64,000 nt of DNA from assembly GCA_016745035.1 (NCBI GenBank), contig JADGDE010000008.1, positions 1 through 64,000 on the forward strand. The letters run 5' to 3'. This document shows, piece by piece, positions 46,427-56,315 of this stretch. Each line of letters begins with the position of its first letter. The first letter of the stretch is position 1. A program made the translations under genes and the position numbers. The notes beneath the pieces were generated by a model. The model saw nothing but the letters and a program-made list of their open reading frames with translations. It made no database searches and was not told the origin of the DNA. The DNA comes from Thiotrichales bacterium (lineage in GTDB: Bacteria > Pseudomonadota > Gammaproteobacteria > Beggiatoales > Beggiatoaceae).

Positions 46427-48019
46427 TCAACGCCGAGCAAAATAGGCTTGTAAATAATCATCAAAACTCTCGGTTTCGTTTTGTTCTATGGTTGATTGGT
46501 CTATATCAGATTGTTTTGCCGCTTGATTAAAATAGTCTAAGTTAGCGCTACTTAAGGCGGGTGCGGTTTGAAAATGTGTACGGTGAGTTTGAGTATAGCG
46601 GTAGGCAAACTCGAAAAAACTCTCTTGCTCGCTGCGCATTTCGTTGAGTATTTGTGCCGAATAGGTCTCGGTGCTGTGGGTAAGGCGTTGTTGTTGGCGT
46701 TTGAGGCTGTGTTGGTACATGTCTCGTCCTTCTATGCTATCGAGCAATTCAGCGCAGCCTTGCATGGCATCACACAAGTCCAGTCCCCACGTCTCCAAGC
46801 TCGTCTCTGTATCAGCTAGACGCAGTTTTAAGCCGTGGCTGCGCCCTTGATGGGCGACTAAGCTTTGATTGTGGTCAATGGCTTGTTGTTCGGTTTTATC
46901 AATCAAGGGGCTGTCTTGTAGCAAGCAAAATAGCAGCAGGGTTTCAATAAAACACAGTTGCTCTTCGGCAATACCTAAAGGCAAATAAGGATTAATGTCT
47001 ACCGAGCGCAACTCGATATAACGCACACCGCGATTGTGCAAGGCGTGAATCGGTTGCTCATCGCCCTCGAGGATTTGTTTTGGGCGCACCGAGCTGTAAT
47101 ATTCGTTTTCGATTTGTAGCACGGCATCATTGAGTTGTCGATAGTCGCCATCGACTTTGATGCCGATGTCTTGGTAACGTGGGCAGCGCTGATTTAGCGC
47201 TCGGCGCAGGCTAGCAACATAGCTATTCACGGTGTTATAGCAGGCTTTAATCCCCGTTTTTCCCTCTTGGTAGTTTTGATAACCAATGTCGCCCATACGA
47301 ATTGAAGTGGCAAAGGGTTCGTAATAGGTATCTTCGCCTAAACGCGATAATTGTTTTTCGGCTTTATGCCCTTTGATAAATGAGGTGCAAACCGCAGGCG
47401 ATGCGCCAAACAAGTACGAAACCAGCCAGCCATAGCGTTGTAGATTACGAATCAAACCAAAATAATGTTGGTCGATAAACTCTTGTAATTCGCCTGACTC
47501 ACCTAATAGGCTTTGATATTGTTGCCAAAAAGCTTGGCTAAAGGAGTAATTGACATGAATCCCAGCAATCACTTGCATGGTGCGCCCATAGCGATGTCCA
47601 AGCCCACGGCGATAAATACTTTTCATTTTGCCGGAATTGGACTCGCCATAATAAGCGATAGGGATTTGTTCATCATCGGGCAAACGACAGGGCATACTTG
47701 CCGACCACAGGCTTTCATTGCCTAAATGTTGATAGGTAAATTGTTGCCGCTGGTGCAAGTCCGCCAGCGCCTCGCTGATTTGTAAGCGTGGCGGGGTAAT
47801 AAATTCTAGCAGTGCCTCGGAATAATCGGTGGTAATCCACGGGTGGGTCAGGGTAGAGCCTAGCGCGCTTGGGTGTGGCGTTTGGGCGATATAGCCATCC
47901 ACACCCATGCGCAGTGCTTCGCGCTCTAAGCCAAATAAGCTTTGGCTTAGAGCATTTTGAGTCTCTGGATTTTGTAGCGCCTTAAGGCGCTGTTGTACTA
48001 GGGCGCTGTCAAAATCCAA
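46427..48019 (-). CDS. gshA: Glutamate-cysteine ligase
   Basis: First step of glutathione synthesis, joining glutamate and cysteine with ATP. The 530 residues match the gammaproteobacterial (E. coli-type) GshA: GLEREALRMGVDGYIAQTPHP, ITTDYSEALLEFITPP, YRRGLGHRYGRTMQVIAGIHVNYS, TSIRMGDIGYQN and YIELRSVDINPYLPLGI. gshB is not nearby. It lies 3 bp downstream of nadA on the same strand, an unusual pairing that suggests a shared transcript. Confidence 0.96.
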   Translation of the reverse strand: MDFDSALVQQRLKALQNPETQNALSQSLFGLEREALRMGVDGYIAQTPHPSALGSTLTHPWITTDYSEALLEFITPPRLQISEALADLHQRQQFTYQHLGNESLWSASMPCRLPDDEQIPIAYYGESNSGKMKSIYRRGLGHRYGRTMQVIAGIHVNYSFSQAFWQQYQSLLGESGELQEFIDQHYFGLIRNLQRYGWLVSYLFGASPAVCTSFIKGHKAEKQLSRLGEDTYYEPFATSIRMGDIGYQNYQEGKTGIKACYNTVNSYVASLRRALNQRCPRYQDIGIKVDGDYRQLNDAVLQIENEYYSSVRPKQILEGDEQPIHALHNRGVRYIELRSVDINPYLPLGIAEEQLCFIETLLLFCLLQDSPLIDKTEQQAIDHNQSLVAHQGRSHGLKLRLADTETSLETWGLDLCDAMQGCAELLDSIEGRDMYQHSLKRQQQRLTHSTETYSAQILNEMRSEQESFFEFAYRYTQTHRTHFQTAPALSSANLDYFNQAAKQSDIDQSTIEQNETESFDDYLQAYFARR

Positions 48020-48022
48020 AAT

Positions 48023-49066
48023 TTATTGACCTTGTTTAGAAAAATCTAACATGCGTTGCAAAGGACGCATGGCTTGTTTGCCAATGTCGGGGTCGATATG
48101 AATTTCATTGGCTCCGGTTTTCAGGCTCTGATAGAGGTTTTCAACATTGTTCATCGCCATCCAAGGGCAGTGGGCGCAGCTGCGGCAAGTTGCACCCTCA
48201 CCAGCATTCGGGGCTTCGATCAGGTTTTTCCCCGCTGCCGCTTGTTTCATTTTGTAAAAAATCCCTCTATCGGTGGCAACAATGACATTTTTTTGTGGCA
48301 AATCACGGGCAGCGTGGATTAGCTGAGTTGTGGAGCCGACCACATCGGCTAGGGCAATGACATTGGCGGGGGATTCGGGATGCACCAAAACGGCGACATC
48401 GTCGGTTTCGGCTTTAAGTTTTTCGAGAGCATCGGCTTTGAATTGTTCGTGAACAATACAGCTACCTTGCCAAGGCAACATGTCTACACCTGATTGGCTC
48501 TGGACGTAATCGCCAAGGTATTTATCCGGGGCCCAAATGATTTTTTGTCCTTTCGCTGCCATGTGTTCGGCAACTTTGAGGGCGATGCTGGAAGTGACCA
48601 CCCAATCGGCGCGGGCTTTTACTGCTGCTGAGGTATTGGCATAGACCACCACTTCACGCTCGGGATGTTGGTCACAAAAATCACTGAATTGCTCAATCGG
48701 GCAACTGACATCTAAAGAACAAGTTGCCTCCAGTGTCGGCATCAGCACGCGTTTATCAGGGCTGAGAATTTTTGCGGTCTCGCCCATAAATTTTACCCCA
48801 GCGACAATTAACGTTGTAGCGGGATGTTCTTTACCAAAACGAGCCATTTCCAAGGAGTCAGCAACCATGCCGCCCGTTTCTTCGGCAAGGGCTTGTAGAC
48901 TGGCATCGGTGTAATAATGCGCGACTAGGGCAGCATTTTCAGCTTTGAGTAGGGCTTTGATTTTGTCGATATAATCTTGCTGTTGTGCGGGCGAAATGGT
49001 GTCTGGTTCAGGGTGTGCCGGAATATTACAAACAGGTAATTCATGCGCGCGAGGCAATGTCATCAT
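48023..49066 (-). CDS. nadA: Quinolinate synthase A
   Basis: De novo NAD synthesis: condenses iminoaspartate with dihydroxyacetone phosphate to quinolinate using a 4Fe-4S cluster. The 347 residues show [40 protein letters not shown], candidate cluster cysteines in [11 protein letters not shown] and the C-terminal [16 protein letters not shown], and the VHPESPANV motif. nadB and nadC are not in the window. It is probably the first gene of a nadA-gshA pair. Confidence 0.96.
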   Translation of the reverse strand: MMTLPRAHELPVCNIPAHPEPDTISPAQQQDYIDKIKALLKAENAALVAHYYTDASLQALAEETGGMVADSLEMARFGKEHPATTLIVAGVKFMGETAKILSPDKRVLMPTLEATCSLDVSCPIEQFSDFCDQHPEREVVVYANTSAAVKARADWVVTSSIALKVAEHMAAKGQKIIWAPDKYLGDYVQSQSGVDMLPWQGSCIVHEQFKADALEKLKAETDDVAVLVHPESPANVIALADVVGSTTQLIHAARDLPQKNVIVATDRGIFYKMKQAAAGKNLIEAPNAGEGATCRSCAHCPWMAMNNVENLYQSLKTGANEIHIDPDIGKQAMRPLQRMLDFSKQGQ

Positions 49067-49098
49067 CGTATCCTACGTCAGGTAAACCGTGGGGAATA

Positions 49099-49123
49099 GG
49101 CTAGCGCTACTGTAACGCTAGCC
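49099..49123. other. Perfect 8-bp stem-loop upstream of nadA
   Basis: GGCTAGCG (49099-49106) pairs with CGCTAGCC (49116-49123) around a 9-base loop, 33 bp ahead of the nadA start and downstream of the fimV terminator. It could be an operator or a leader hairpin in the nadA mRNA; no known NadR or NrtR site was recognised. Confidence 0.4.
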
Positions 49124-49150
49124 CCTTATAGTGTGGGCATTGTATCAAGA

Positions 49151-49186
49151 AAAAAAGAGGGGCTTGCCCCTTAGAGTATAAGGGGC
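49151..49186 (-). terminator. Intrinsic terminator of fimV
   Basis: On the minus strand AGGGGC-AA-GCCCCT (49171-49158) is followed by a T-rich run ending in TTTTTTC. An alternative stem pairs AAGGGGC (49180-49186) with GCCCCTT (49166-49172). It begins 15-30 bp after the fimV stop, as expected. Confidence 0.8.
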
Positions 49187-49201
49187 GGGTAGGACAGCGG
49201 T

Positions 49202-52200
49202 TTAGTCAGAGAGTTTATCTAACATATCTTGGGCACGTACTTGTTGTTCCGCATCGCCTTCTTTGATGATTTCTGCCAACATATCACGCGCCGAGGGATT
49301 GTCGTGCATTTCTTGATAAAGTTTAACCAAATTAAATTTGGCATCAATTTCATTATCTAAATGCTGACCAATATCGGTGGTGCTGTTCATCATCGCCGCA
49401 TCGACATCATCATCCAAGCCTAAGGCATCGGCATCCATGCCCGTGTCATCTAAACTCAAGTCATCGAGATTTAAATCATCACCACCATCCAGACTTAAGT
49501 CAGCATCTAAATCCATATCGCCTAAATCAAGGTCAAGATCGCCCTCATCGCTGCTGTCCAAGTCAAAGCTTGGCGAATCATCCACAATCGGGCTATCTTC
49601 ATCAATGGCAAAGCTGGCGGTGTCTAAATCGTTTTCAGGCTCTAAATCAGCGGCGAGATTCAAGTCATCACCTAAGGCTAAATCACCACTGTCATCGGCA
49701 ATATCTAAATCCAGTTCACCACTGTCTTCATCCAGATTTAAATCATCGCTGCTTAAATCTGCATCCAACTCGGTTTCAATGGTATCTAGGTCGGTTTCAG
49801 AAAAACCTAAGGTCTCATCCAGTTGATCACTTAAACTATCATCGCTGCTGGCTTCTGGTAATTCAAGCGTGCTTAAATCATCTTCAAGTGCTGGCGTATC
49901 ATCAATCGCATCTAAGCCTTCATCTTCGGGCAGTTCCAAGGTGCTGAGGTCATCTTCAAAACCCACGTCTAAATCGCTATCTGCACTGGCATCAGCGGGG
50001 GCATCAAGATCCAAGTCACAGAGGTCTAAATCATCATCCGTGTCTGCTACATCATCGGCTGGCATATCAAGATCTAAATCATCAGTGCCAGCATCTAAGC
50101 CTAAGTCATCATCAAGACCAACATCAGTGCTATCGTCAGCAGCAGGGACATCTAAGTCTAAATCGCCAAGGTCTAAATCATCATCCACACCGGTATCTAA
50201 GCTGGCATCGGCGCTATCATCAGCAGGCATATTTAAATCTAAGTCGCCAAGATCTAAATCATCATTGACACCGGTATTTAAGCTGGCATCAGCAGGCATA
50301 TCTAAATCTAAGTCACCAAGATCTAAATCATCATCGACACCGGTATCCAAGCTGGCATCGGCGCTGTCATCAGCAGGCATATCTAAGTCTAAGTCGCCAA
50401 GATCTAAATCATCATCAGCACCCGTATCCAAGCTGGCATCGGCACTGTCATCAGCAGGCATATCTAAGTCTAAGTCGCCAAGGTCTAAATCATCATCAAC
50501 ACCTGTATCTAAGCTGGCATCGGTGCTGTCATCAGCAGGCATATCTAAATCTAAGTCGCCAAGATCTAAATCATCATCGACATCGGTATCCAAGCTGGCA
50601 TCGGCAGGCATATCTAAATCTAAGTCACCAAGATCTAAATCATCATCGACACCGGTATCCAAGCTGGCATCGGCACTGTCATCAGCAGGCATATCTAAAT
50701 CTAAGTCACCAAGATCTAAATCATCATCGACACCGGTATCCAAGCTGGCATCGGCGCTGTCATCAGCAGGCATATCTAAGTCTAAGTCGCCAAGATCTAA
50801 ATCATCATCAGCACCCGTATCCAAGCTGGCATCGGCACTGTCATCAGCAGGCATATCTAAGTCTAAGTCGCCAAGGTCTAAATCATCATCGACACCGGTA
50901 TCCAAGCTGGCATCGGCGCTGTCATCAGCAGGCATATCTAAGTCTAAGTCGCCAAGATCTAAATCATCATCGACACCGGTATCTAAGCTGGCATCGGCGC
51001 TGTCATCAGCAGGCATATCCAAATCTAAGTCGCCAAGATCTAAATCATCATCGACACCGGTATCTAAGCTGGAATCAGAAGGCATATCTAAATCTAAGTC
51101 ACCAAGATCTAAATCATCATCAGCACCGGTATCCAAGCTAGCATCGCCGCTGTCATCAGCAGGCATATCTAAATCTAAGTCACCAAGATCTAAATCATCA
51201 TCGACACCGGTATCCAAGCTGGCATCGGCGCTGTCATCAGCAGGCATATCTAAGTCTAAGTCGCCAAGATCTAAATCATCATCAGCACCCGTATCCAAGC
51301 TGGCATCGGCACTGTCATCAGCAGGCATATCTAAGTCTAAGTCGCCAAGATCCAAATCATCATCAGCACCCGTATCCAAGTTAGCATCGCCGCTGTCATC
51401 AGCAGACATATCTAAGTCTAAGTCGCCAAGGTCTAAATCATCATCAGTACCCATTTCCAAACCAGTATCATCACTGTCAGATGACGAATCCGCATCTAAA
51501 TTCAGATCAAATTCAAGTTCTTCTAATTCATTACCAGGTACTTCTGGCGCTGGGTCAGTTTTAGCCGCTTCTGGTTCATCGGCATTGTCATCGAGGCTAG
51601 ATAAATCAAAGTCTAAACTTTCTAAGTCATTGTCATCAGTTAAGGCATCGTCTGAACCTTCATCTGTGTCGGCATCTGTATCAGATGCCATGTCCATATC
51701 ACTGCCAAAATCAAGTTCATCTAATTCTTTAGTGATTTCATCATCCAATGCCTTGGCATCCGTGTCATCATCACTATCACTTAACAATGCTGCCCCGGTT
51801 GCTGCGGCAACACCCGCTGCGAGACCTGCACCGACGACCCAGCTATTTTGGGCTTTATTTTCGTCAATGTTTAACGGTTTACCTTGCTCCATGCTATCCC
51901 ACAAAGCGTTGGCGGTTTCCCATTCTTCGCCTTTACCTTCGGTTAGCGCATATAAATCATGCGCATGTTCTTCAAAGGCATTGCTATCTGAGTTAGCAGC
52001 ATCTAATTCTAATTGTTTTAGATGATAAGCACTGTTTTGAGGTTCTGCTTTTATCGCTTTATCTAACACATCTTGTGCATGATCTAAACGCTCATAAGCA
52101 ATATAGACATCAACTTCTTCTAAAACATCAGCTTGACTAGGGCTGTCCTCATCCATCTCGACATTTAGGTCATTGATGCCACCATCGTGTTCACTGGCTT

Positions 52201-54745
52201 CATCATCTAAATTACTGTCATCCTCAGTAGGTTGTGCATCAGGATCTGTTTCTAACTGTGCCTCAGCCACCAATTCTTCATTTTCATCACCCGTTATCAC
52301 ACCTGCGCCATCAGCACCTGTGTTGGGTGCAGTTGCAGGCATTGCTTCAGTATCCATCTGATCGTCTTCGTTGGCTTTATTTTTTTGACGACGGCGAATG
52401 AAGGCAAATACGAGTGCAAAAGGCAGTAGTAACAACAAGGCTAAAACACCCAAGAGACTGCTGTTTCCGCCAGGGACATACTCTTCGATAATATCGCTGA
52501 TCATGCCAAAGCTATCATCCATCAAAGACGTTTCCGTCGCTGCTGTCTCATTATTATCACTTGGTGTCACGGCTGGTTCTTCAGTACTTACCTCTGTAGC
52601 GGCATTATCTTCTGTTGTTGCTACGCTGTCTGCATCGCTGGCTTCATCATCACCCCAGCCACCATCATCAGTAGTGCTCGCATCCGCACCTGTGTCTTCA
52701 AAACCATCTTCCGTCGTGGTGCTGTTATTGCTTGCTGCATCATCAGCAAAGGCTTGTGTGTCGGTGTTATCGCTGCTTTCATCACTAGCTTGTGTATCGT
52801 CATTAAAGCCGTCATTTGCATCAACCGTATCATCTGCAACCGTTTCTGCATTAGAATCGGTACTGTCATCAGCAACCGCATCTTCACTATCGGCTGAGGC
52901 ATTGCTTGCGATGTCAGTTTCCACGTCCTCTTCACTATTCTCATCGACCGCTTCATCTGCCGTATTTTCAGCATTATCGGCTGCATCCTCATCGCCTTTA
53001 TCGGTCAAAGAGGAAACTGAAAAACGGGGCTTAGTGCTTTCTGAACTGTCGCTATTGTCAGCCGTGTTCGCATCTTCATCGCCCGCTGTTGCCATGCTAT
53101 CTTCAGCTTCGCTTGCATTTTCATCAGTTGCCTTATCTGCCGCTGCATCAACGGTATTTTCTGCGGTTATTTCTTTTTCGGCTTCGTTCTCTGTTTCAGC
53201 ATCTGCCACTGTTTCTTCTTCACTGCCATCATTTTCTGCTGTGGTGGTTTCCGCGTTATCTTTGCCTTCTTCATCGGCTACGGTATTGGTTTCGTTATCA
53301 CTGGTATCTGCATCCAATGATTCACTCGCAGTTTTCACCGATTCGATGGTTTTTTCTAAATCATCTTTAGTGATATTGCCATCACCTTGTTTAAGCTGAG
53401 CTTCTAATTGTGCAAACAATTTGTTTTGCATTGCCACCATCTGCTTCATTTGCTGCTGCATTTCTTCAACAGACTGGCGGGTCGCTTCTAAGTCATCACG
53501 TAAATGTTGGTTTTCTGCTTGAATACGCTCGTTTTCTTCGTTAAGGGCAACGAGGCGGTTTTTGAGTGCTTGGTTTTGTTCACCGGCTTCGCCGCCACTG
53601 ATTTCAGCTTGTTCATTTGCGCCTTCAATACTAAAGCGGGCTTTGTCACTACTATTTGTATCGCTAGCAGCTAGCGTGGTTTTATCGCCTTCGGAGGTGT
53701 TGCTGCTATCAGCACTTGCGCTACTGGTGCCTGCGCTGTCGGGGATTTTAATATCACTTTTGGGTGCAAGGCGTGGGGTGCTGGTGCTAGCACTGCGATA
53801 GTCTTGCCAGTCGTTTTGATGTTTAGCATAAATATTTTGCGCTTGCTTATTATTGAGTGCGGTTAAATTAGCATCGCTTGGGCGCTGTAAAGTGGCTCCG
53901 GCTTTCAAGCGGTTCATATTGCCACGGAAAAAGGCTTGAGGATTATTTTGATACAAAGCCGCCATCATTTGATTTTGACTATACGATGTTCCTTGACGCA
54001 TATTTTTTGCAATAACCCATAAGCTATCACCTTTGCGGGTACGGTAATCTTGTGCCGTGGCTAAACTAGAACGTGGACGGCTTTTGCTTCTACTTGGGCG
54101 AGATTTTTTCGTGTTACGCCCGGCAGTGGCAAGCGGAGGCTTTTTACTTGGGCGACGATTACTTGAAGGGGGCAAGCTTTGCCCTTGACCTGCAACTAAA
54201 CCTGCGGTGCTGATATTGCTCGCAGCTGCGGTATTGGTGGTTTTAGTATTATTGGGGATGATTTGCGATTGAATAGGGGCAAATACTGGCTGAGTGGGCA
54301 TAGTACGTGCTGGTACGCTGACTGGTGCGGGGGCTTGCCCTGCTGCGTAAACTGGCGGATCTAATAAGACGGTGTATTCACGTAAGATACGCCCGTTAGG
54401 CCAAGTGACTTCTAAAAGAAAGTTTAAGAAAGGTTCAGTAATTGGTTGCACACTGGTGATGCGGATGGTGGCTGATATGTTGTCATCACCTACGTTTGCT
54501 TGGAAGTCCAAAGTCGAGAGCACATAGTCACGCTCTAAACCTGCACGCGCAAAAGCATCGCGGCTAGCCAGTTCAATTTTGAGATTTTTAGCATCCGCTT
54601 CAGGAACGGCCGATACATGAATACGGGCATCGAGGGGTTGATTGAGTTTAGAAGTCACTTCTATGCTGCTAAGACCCAAGGCATGAACCAGCCAAGGACT
54701 GAGCATTAAAATCAGTCCTATTCCTATCGTGATTAGTTTACGCAT
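49202..54745 (-). CDS. fimV: FimV-family pole-organising/peptidoglycan-binding protein with extended acidic repeats
   Basis: Inner-membrane hub that organises type IV pilus and pole components. The 1847 residues are about twice the usual length. A signal peptide (1-22), FimV N-terminal domain (about 22-135, GLSSIEVTSKLNQPLDARI), LysM domain (about 235-290, TRKGDSLWVIAKNM), coiled coil (about 370-440) and Asp/Glu/Thr-rich linker (about 440-750) lead to one membrane helix (about 762-782, then RRRQKNK). The cytoplasmic half has a TPR-like segment, 17 tandem acidic repeats (about 1100-1545) and the FimV C-terminal domain (about 1795-1847, EIDAKFNLVKLYQEMHDNPSARDMLAEII). A GAGGT ribosome binding site precedes the ATG. 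It lies downstream of asd, the conserved asd-fimV order. Confidence 0.93.
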   Translation of the reverse strand: MRKLITIGIGLILMLSPWLVHALGLSSIEVTSKLNQPLDARIHVSAVPEADAKNLKIELASRDAFARAGLERDYVLSTLDFQANVGDDNISATIRITSVQPITEPFLNFLLEVTWPNGRILREYTVLLDPPVYAAGQAPAPVSVPARTMPTQPVFAPIQSQIIPNNTKTTNTAAASNISTAGLVAGQGQSLPPSSNRRPSKKPPLATAGRNTKKSRPSRSKSRPRSSLATAQDYRTRKGDSLWVIAKNMRQGTSYSQNQMMAALYQNNPQAFFRGNMNRLKAGATLQRPSDANLTALNNKQAQNIYAKHQNDWQDYRSASTSTPRLAPKSDIKIPDSAGTSSASADSSNTSEGDKTTLAASDTNSSDKARFSIEGANEQAEISGGEAGEQNQALKNRLVALNEENERIQAENQHLRDDLEATRQSVEEMQQQMKQMVAMQNKLFAQLEAQLKQGDGNITKDDLEKTIESVKTASESLDADTSDNETNTVADEEGKDNAETTTAENDGSEEETVADAETENEAEKEITAENTVDAAADKATDENASEAEDSMATAGDEDANTADNSDSSESTKPRFSVSSLTDKGDEDAADNAENTADEAVDENSEEDVETDIASNASADSEDAVADDSTDSNAETVADDTVDANDGFNDDTQASDESSDNTDTQAFADDAASNNSTTTEDGFEDTGADASTTDDGGWGDDEASDADSVATTEDNAATEVSTEEPAVTPSDNNETAATETSLMDDSFGMISDIIEEYVPGGNSSLLGVLALLLLLPFALVFAFIRRRQKNKANEDDQMDTEAMPATAPNTGADGAGVITGDENEELVAEAQLETDPDAQPTEDDSNLDDEASEHDGGINDLNVEMDEDSPSQADVLEEVDVYIAYERLDHAQDVLDKAIKAEPQNSAYHLKQLELDAANSDSNAFEEHAHDLYALTEGKGEEWETANALWDSMEQGKPLNIDENKAQNSWVVGAGLAAGVAAATGAALLSDSDDDTDAKALDDEITKELDELDFGSDMDMASDTDADTDEGSDDALTDDNDLESLDFDLSSLDDNADEPEAAKTDPAPEVPGNELEELEFDLNLDADSSSDSDDTGLEMGTDDDLDLGDLDLDMSADDSGDANLDTGADDDLDLGDLDLDMPADDSADASLDTGADDDLDLGDLDLDMPADDSADASLDTGVDDDLDLGDLDLDMPADDSGDASLDTGADDDLDLGDLDLDMPSDSSLDTGVDDDLDLGDLDLDMPADDSADASLDTGVDDDLDLGDLDLDMPADDSADASLDTGVDDDLDLGDLDLDMPADDSADASLDTGADDDLDLGDLDLDMPADDSADASLDTGVDDDLDLGDLDLDMPADDSADASLDTGVDDDLDLGDLDLDMPADASLDTDVDDDLDLGDLDLDMPADDSTDASLDTGVDDDLDLGDLDLDMPADDSADASLDTGADDDLDLGDLDLDMPADDSADASLDTGVDDDLDLGDLDLDMPADASLNTGVNDDLDLGDLDLNMPADDSADASLDTGVDDDLDLGDLDLDVPAADDSTDVGLDDDLGLDAGTDDLDLDMPADDVADTDDDLDLCDLDLDAPADASADSDLDVGFEDDLSTLELPEDEGLDAIDDTPALEDDLSTLELPEASSDDSLSDQLDETLGFSETDLDTIETELDADLSSDDLNLDEDSGELDLDIADDSGDLALGDDLNLAADLEPENDLDTASFAIDEDSPIVDDSPSFDLDSSDEGDLDLDLGDMDLDADLSLDGGDDLNLDDLSLDDTGMDADALGLDDDVDAAMMNSTTDIGQHLDNEIDAKFNLVKLYQEMHDNPSARDMLAEIIKEGDAEQQVRAQDMLDKLSD
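50114..51446 (-). repeat. 17 tandem 81-bp (27-aa) coding repeats in fimV
   Basis: Each unit encodes DDDLDLGDLDLDMPADDSADASLDTG plus Val or Ala. There are 17 copies: 13 near 27 residues, three shortened to 23 residues (units 5, 11 and 15) and the diverged last unit. Several units are nearly identical in nucleotide sequence as well, while edge units are diverged, the usual sign of recent expansion by slippage or unequal exchange. The region is extremely acidic. Confidence 0.93.
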
Positions 54746-54984
54746 TATCTTACCTCTGTTCTCTTACCGCAGATAATCGGCACTCGTACTTGTTCGCATC
54801 GCCACACTTAATAAGCTACTTTAATAATGTAGCACTAACTGCAAATTTTATATAGTTTTTTTTGAATTTTTTATCTCATTTTTTCGACAAAAAATTGAGC
54901 CGTAAGAATGAGTATTTTCAATTATTGAAAACCTGATTCATAGCTTGAACTTAAAAAATAGATTGATTCTTAAGTGTTTAAGTC

Positions 54985-55025
54985 TGATTGAGTCATCAGT
55001 TATTATCATTCTGATGACTCAATCA
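54985..55025. terminator. Perfect 15-bp stem-loop directly after asd
   Basis: TGATTGAGTCATCAG (54985-54999) pairs perfectly with CTGATGACTCAATCA (55011-55025) across an 11-base loop, 11 bases past the asd stop. No T-tract follows on the minus strand, so it may protect the asd mRNA 3' end or attenuate read-through into fimV. The remaining 54746-54984 is A/T-rich and should hold the fimV promoter, which I could not place exactly. Confidence 0.65.
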
Positions 55026-55036
55026 TAGCTCAGAGT

Positions 55037-56059
55037 CTACAAATGGTTTTTAATCAGTTCTTCAGCAATCTGAATACTGTTAAGTGCGGCACCTTTGCGG
55101 ATATTATCCGCCACGACCCATAAATTGAGCCCACGTGGATGGGAAATATCTTCACGAATACGCCCAACATAGACGGGATCATTGCCAGCACCTTCCGTGA
55201 CAGCAGTTGGATAACCACCGTCTTTATGTTCATCCATCACCACCACACCTTGCGCTTTTTCGAGTAGCTCACGCGCTGCTGCGGCACTGATTTTGTCGCG
55301 GGTTTCAATATGAATCGCCTCAGAGTGTCCATAAAACACAGGTAAACGCACGGCAGTTGGGTTGACTTGAATGCTATCATCTTCAAAGATTTTTTGTGTT
55401 TCCCAAACCATTTTCATTTCTTCTTTGGTATAGCCGTTATCCATAAACACATCGATATGCGGCAAAGCATTAAACGCGATTTGTTTAGGATAAACACTTG
55501 GCTCAATGGGTTTACCATTGAGTAAAGCTGCGGTTTGACCTGCTAGCTCTTCAATTGCAGGCTTGCCTGTGCCAGAGACGGATTGATAAGTGGCCACATT
55601 AATGCGCTCAATACCGACGGCATCATAAATGGGTTTGAGGGCAACGAGCATTTGAATGGTTGAGCAATTAGGATTAGCGATAATATTGCGCTCTTTATAA
55701 CCCGCAATGGCGTGCGGATTAACTTCAGGGACAATCAAGGGAATATCGGCATCACGACGAAACTCTGAGGTGTTATCAATCACCACACAACCAGCCGCCC
55801 CTGCCCGTGGCGCGTGAATCTTAGAGACTGAGGCACCTGGCGAAAACAAACCAATTTGTACCTTGCTAAAATCAAACTCTTCTAAGTCTTCGACCACCAA
55901 AGACTTACCTTTGAACATAATTCGTTTACCAGCAGAGCGGTGGCTGGATAAGGGATAGACCTTACCAACAGGGAAATTGCGTTGTTCTAAAATAGACAGC
56001 ATGGTTTCGCCGACTGCACCTGTTGCACCTACAACGGCAACGTCAAAGGTTTGCGCCAT
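55037..56059 (-). CDS. asd: Aspartate-semialdehyde dehydrogenase
   Basis: Reduces aspartyl phosphate to aspartate semialdehyde for lysine, threonine, methionine and diaminopimelate synthesis. The 340 residues show the NADP-binding start VAVVGATGAVGETMLSILEQRNFPV, the catalytic cysteine in NPNCSTIQML, TYQSVSGTGKPAI, and the C-terminal VGRIREDISHPRGLNLWVVADNIRKGAALN. It fits the USG-1/Asd group that precedes fimV in gammaproteobacteria. leuB, often upstream, is absent. Confidence 0.96.
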   Translation of the reverse strand: MAQTFDVAVVGATGAVGETMLSILEQRNFPVGKVYPLSSHRSAGKRIMFKGKSLVVEDLEEFDFSKVQIGLFSPGASVSKIHAPRAGAAGCVVIDNTSEFRRDADIPLIVPEVNPHAIAGYKERNIIANPNCSTIQMLVALKPIYDAVGIERINVATYQSVSGTGKPAIEELAGQTAALLNGKPIEPSVYPKQIAFNALPHIDVFMDNGYTKEEMKMVWETQKIFEDDSIQVNPTAVRLPVFYGHSEAIHIETRDKISAAAARELLEKAQGVVVMDEHKDGGYPTAVTEGAGNDPVYVGRIREDISHPRGLNLWVVADNIRKGAALNSIQIAEELIKNHL

Positions 56060-56202
56060 TATGTGACTCCTAAAATTGTTAAGCTTAGCGCTAAAATATA
56101 ACCTACATTGAGGTTAAAAAACGTAAAATCTCACGGCTTTAAAATAGGATATCCGTATGAAGCATAGCGGATATTCCGATTTAGAGTGGCGTTAAAAATA
56201 AA

Positions 56203-56227
56203 AAAGGCGCAAATGTCTTGTGCCTTT
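56203..56227 (-). terminator. Intrinsic terminator of the methylthioinosine phosphorylase gene
   Basis: On the minus strand AAAGGCACAA and TTGCGCCTTT (56227-56218 and 56212-56203) form a 10-bp stem with one G-T wobble. It is followed by TTTTTTATTTTT. It lies 89 bp past the stop of the gene at 56316 and ahead of asd. Confidence 0.82.
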
Positions 56228-56315
56228 CTTGCCACTCGGGCGCGATCATAACAGATAAATGCTATTGCTTATATTATTCATAAGCTGGAATGTGCTAATT
56301 TTTTTGGATAAAAAT

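Noticed and set aside
50114..51446. Regularly spaced repeats resembling a CRISPR array
   Set aside because: The 81-bp period has no unique spacers, the frame is kept throughout, and the repeats encode a continuous FimV domain.
49869..52025. Long plus-strand reading frame (718 codons) rich in Ser-Lys-Ser-Pro opposite the fimV repeats
   Set aside because: It is the antisense reading of the acidic tandem repeats; low complexity leaves the complementary frame free of stops. The FimV strand has real domains at both ends.
52398..53399. Ser/Ala/Val-rich plus-strand reading frame of 333 codons
   Set aside because: Antisense to the Asp/Glu/Thr/Ala-rich linker of FimV; no domain, ribosome binding site or promoter of its own.
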